Shown: piece by piece, positions 5,755-5,776 of the stretch | Layout of the letters: each line of letters starts with the position of its first letter | How positions within the stretch are numbered: the first letter of the stretch is position 1 | Assembly: GCA_002455425.1 (NCBI GenBank) | Contig: DKKT01000013.1 | Location: 1 to 5,776 of the forward strand | DNA: 5,776 nucleotides | From: Chthonomonas sp. UBA6659 | Lineage (GTDB): Bacteria; Armatimonadota; Fimbriimonadia; Fimbriimonadales; Fimbriimonadaceae | Reading direction: 5' to 3' | The notes under the pieces: generated by a model | What the model was told of the DNA's origin: nothing | Seen by the model: the letters and a program-made list of their open reading frames with translations, nothing else | The model's database searches: none | Position numbers and translations under genes: made by a program

Positions 5755-5776
5755 GAGGCCACGCCCTGGACGGTGT

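Overview
The window reads as bacterial chromosome. The organism cannot be fixed from sequence alone. Lipoproteins, a Trp-repeat (PQQ-like) beta-propeller, a YD-repeat/Rhs remnant, a DinB-like protein and a shortened acyl-CoA-dehydrogenase-like protein, in fairly GC-rich DNA, would suit a soil or freshwater lineage such as Armatimonadota (Fimbriimonas-like). That placement is inference only.

Layout. Every recognisable gene is on the minus strand except one. From the left: (1) about 1-257, minus: a piece of a YD-repeat/Rhs protein running off the left edge, without the long upstream part such proteins normally have. (2) 338-901, minus: a small single-pass membrane protein of unknown function, interrupted by an in-frame TAG at 485-487. 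The same frame then stays open for 48 protein-like codons to a TAA. (3) 1099-1602, minus: a small secreted lipoprotein of unknown function. (4) 1603-1977: a divergent intergenic region holding a strong hairpin. (5) 1978-2427, plus: a DinB-like four-helix-bundle protein, probably on a leaderless transcript. (6) 3323-4261 and 2379-3332, minus: a two-gene, translationally coupled operon. It encodes an acyl-CoA-dehydrogenase-like flavoprotein homologue that seems to lack the usual catalytic Glu, then an unrecognised 317-residue protein with ten Cys in paired motifs. The tail of the second gene overlaps the tail of the convergent DinB gene by 49 bp. (7) 4409-5674, minus: an eight-bladed PQQ-like beta-propeller lipoprotein with a plausible promoter at the right edge.

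Base composition is a mosaic. Counted 60-base samples give 27/60 GC at 481-540, 28/60 at 1381-1440, 43/60 at 3001-3060 and 33/60 at 4681-4740. The operon/DinB core is therefore much richer in GC than the small exported proteins and the propeller. This fits a housekeeping-like core flanked by more mobile, Rhs-associated accessory genes.

The points most worth following are the interrupted membrane-protein gene, the Cys-rich protein coupled to the Glu-less dehydrogenase homologue, and the 49-bp antisense overlap. I see no CRISPR array, transposase, tRNA or rRNA.
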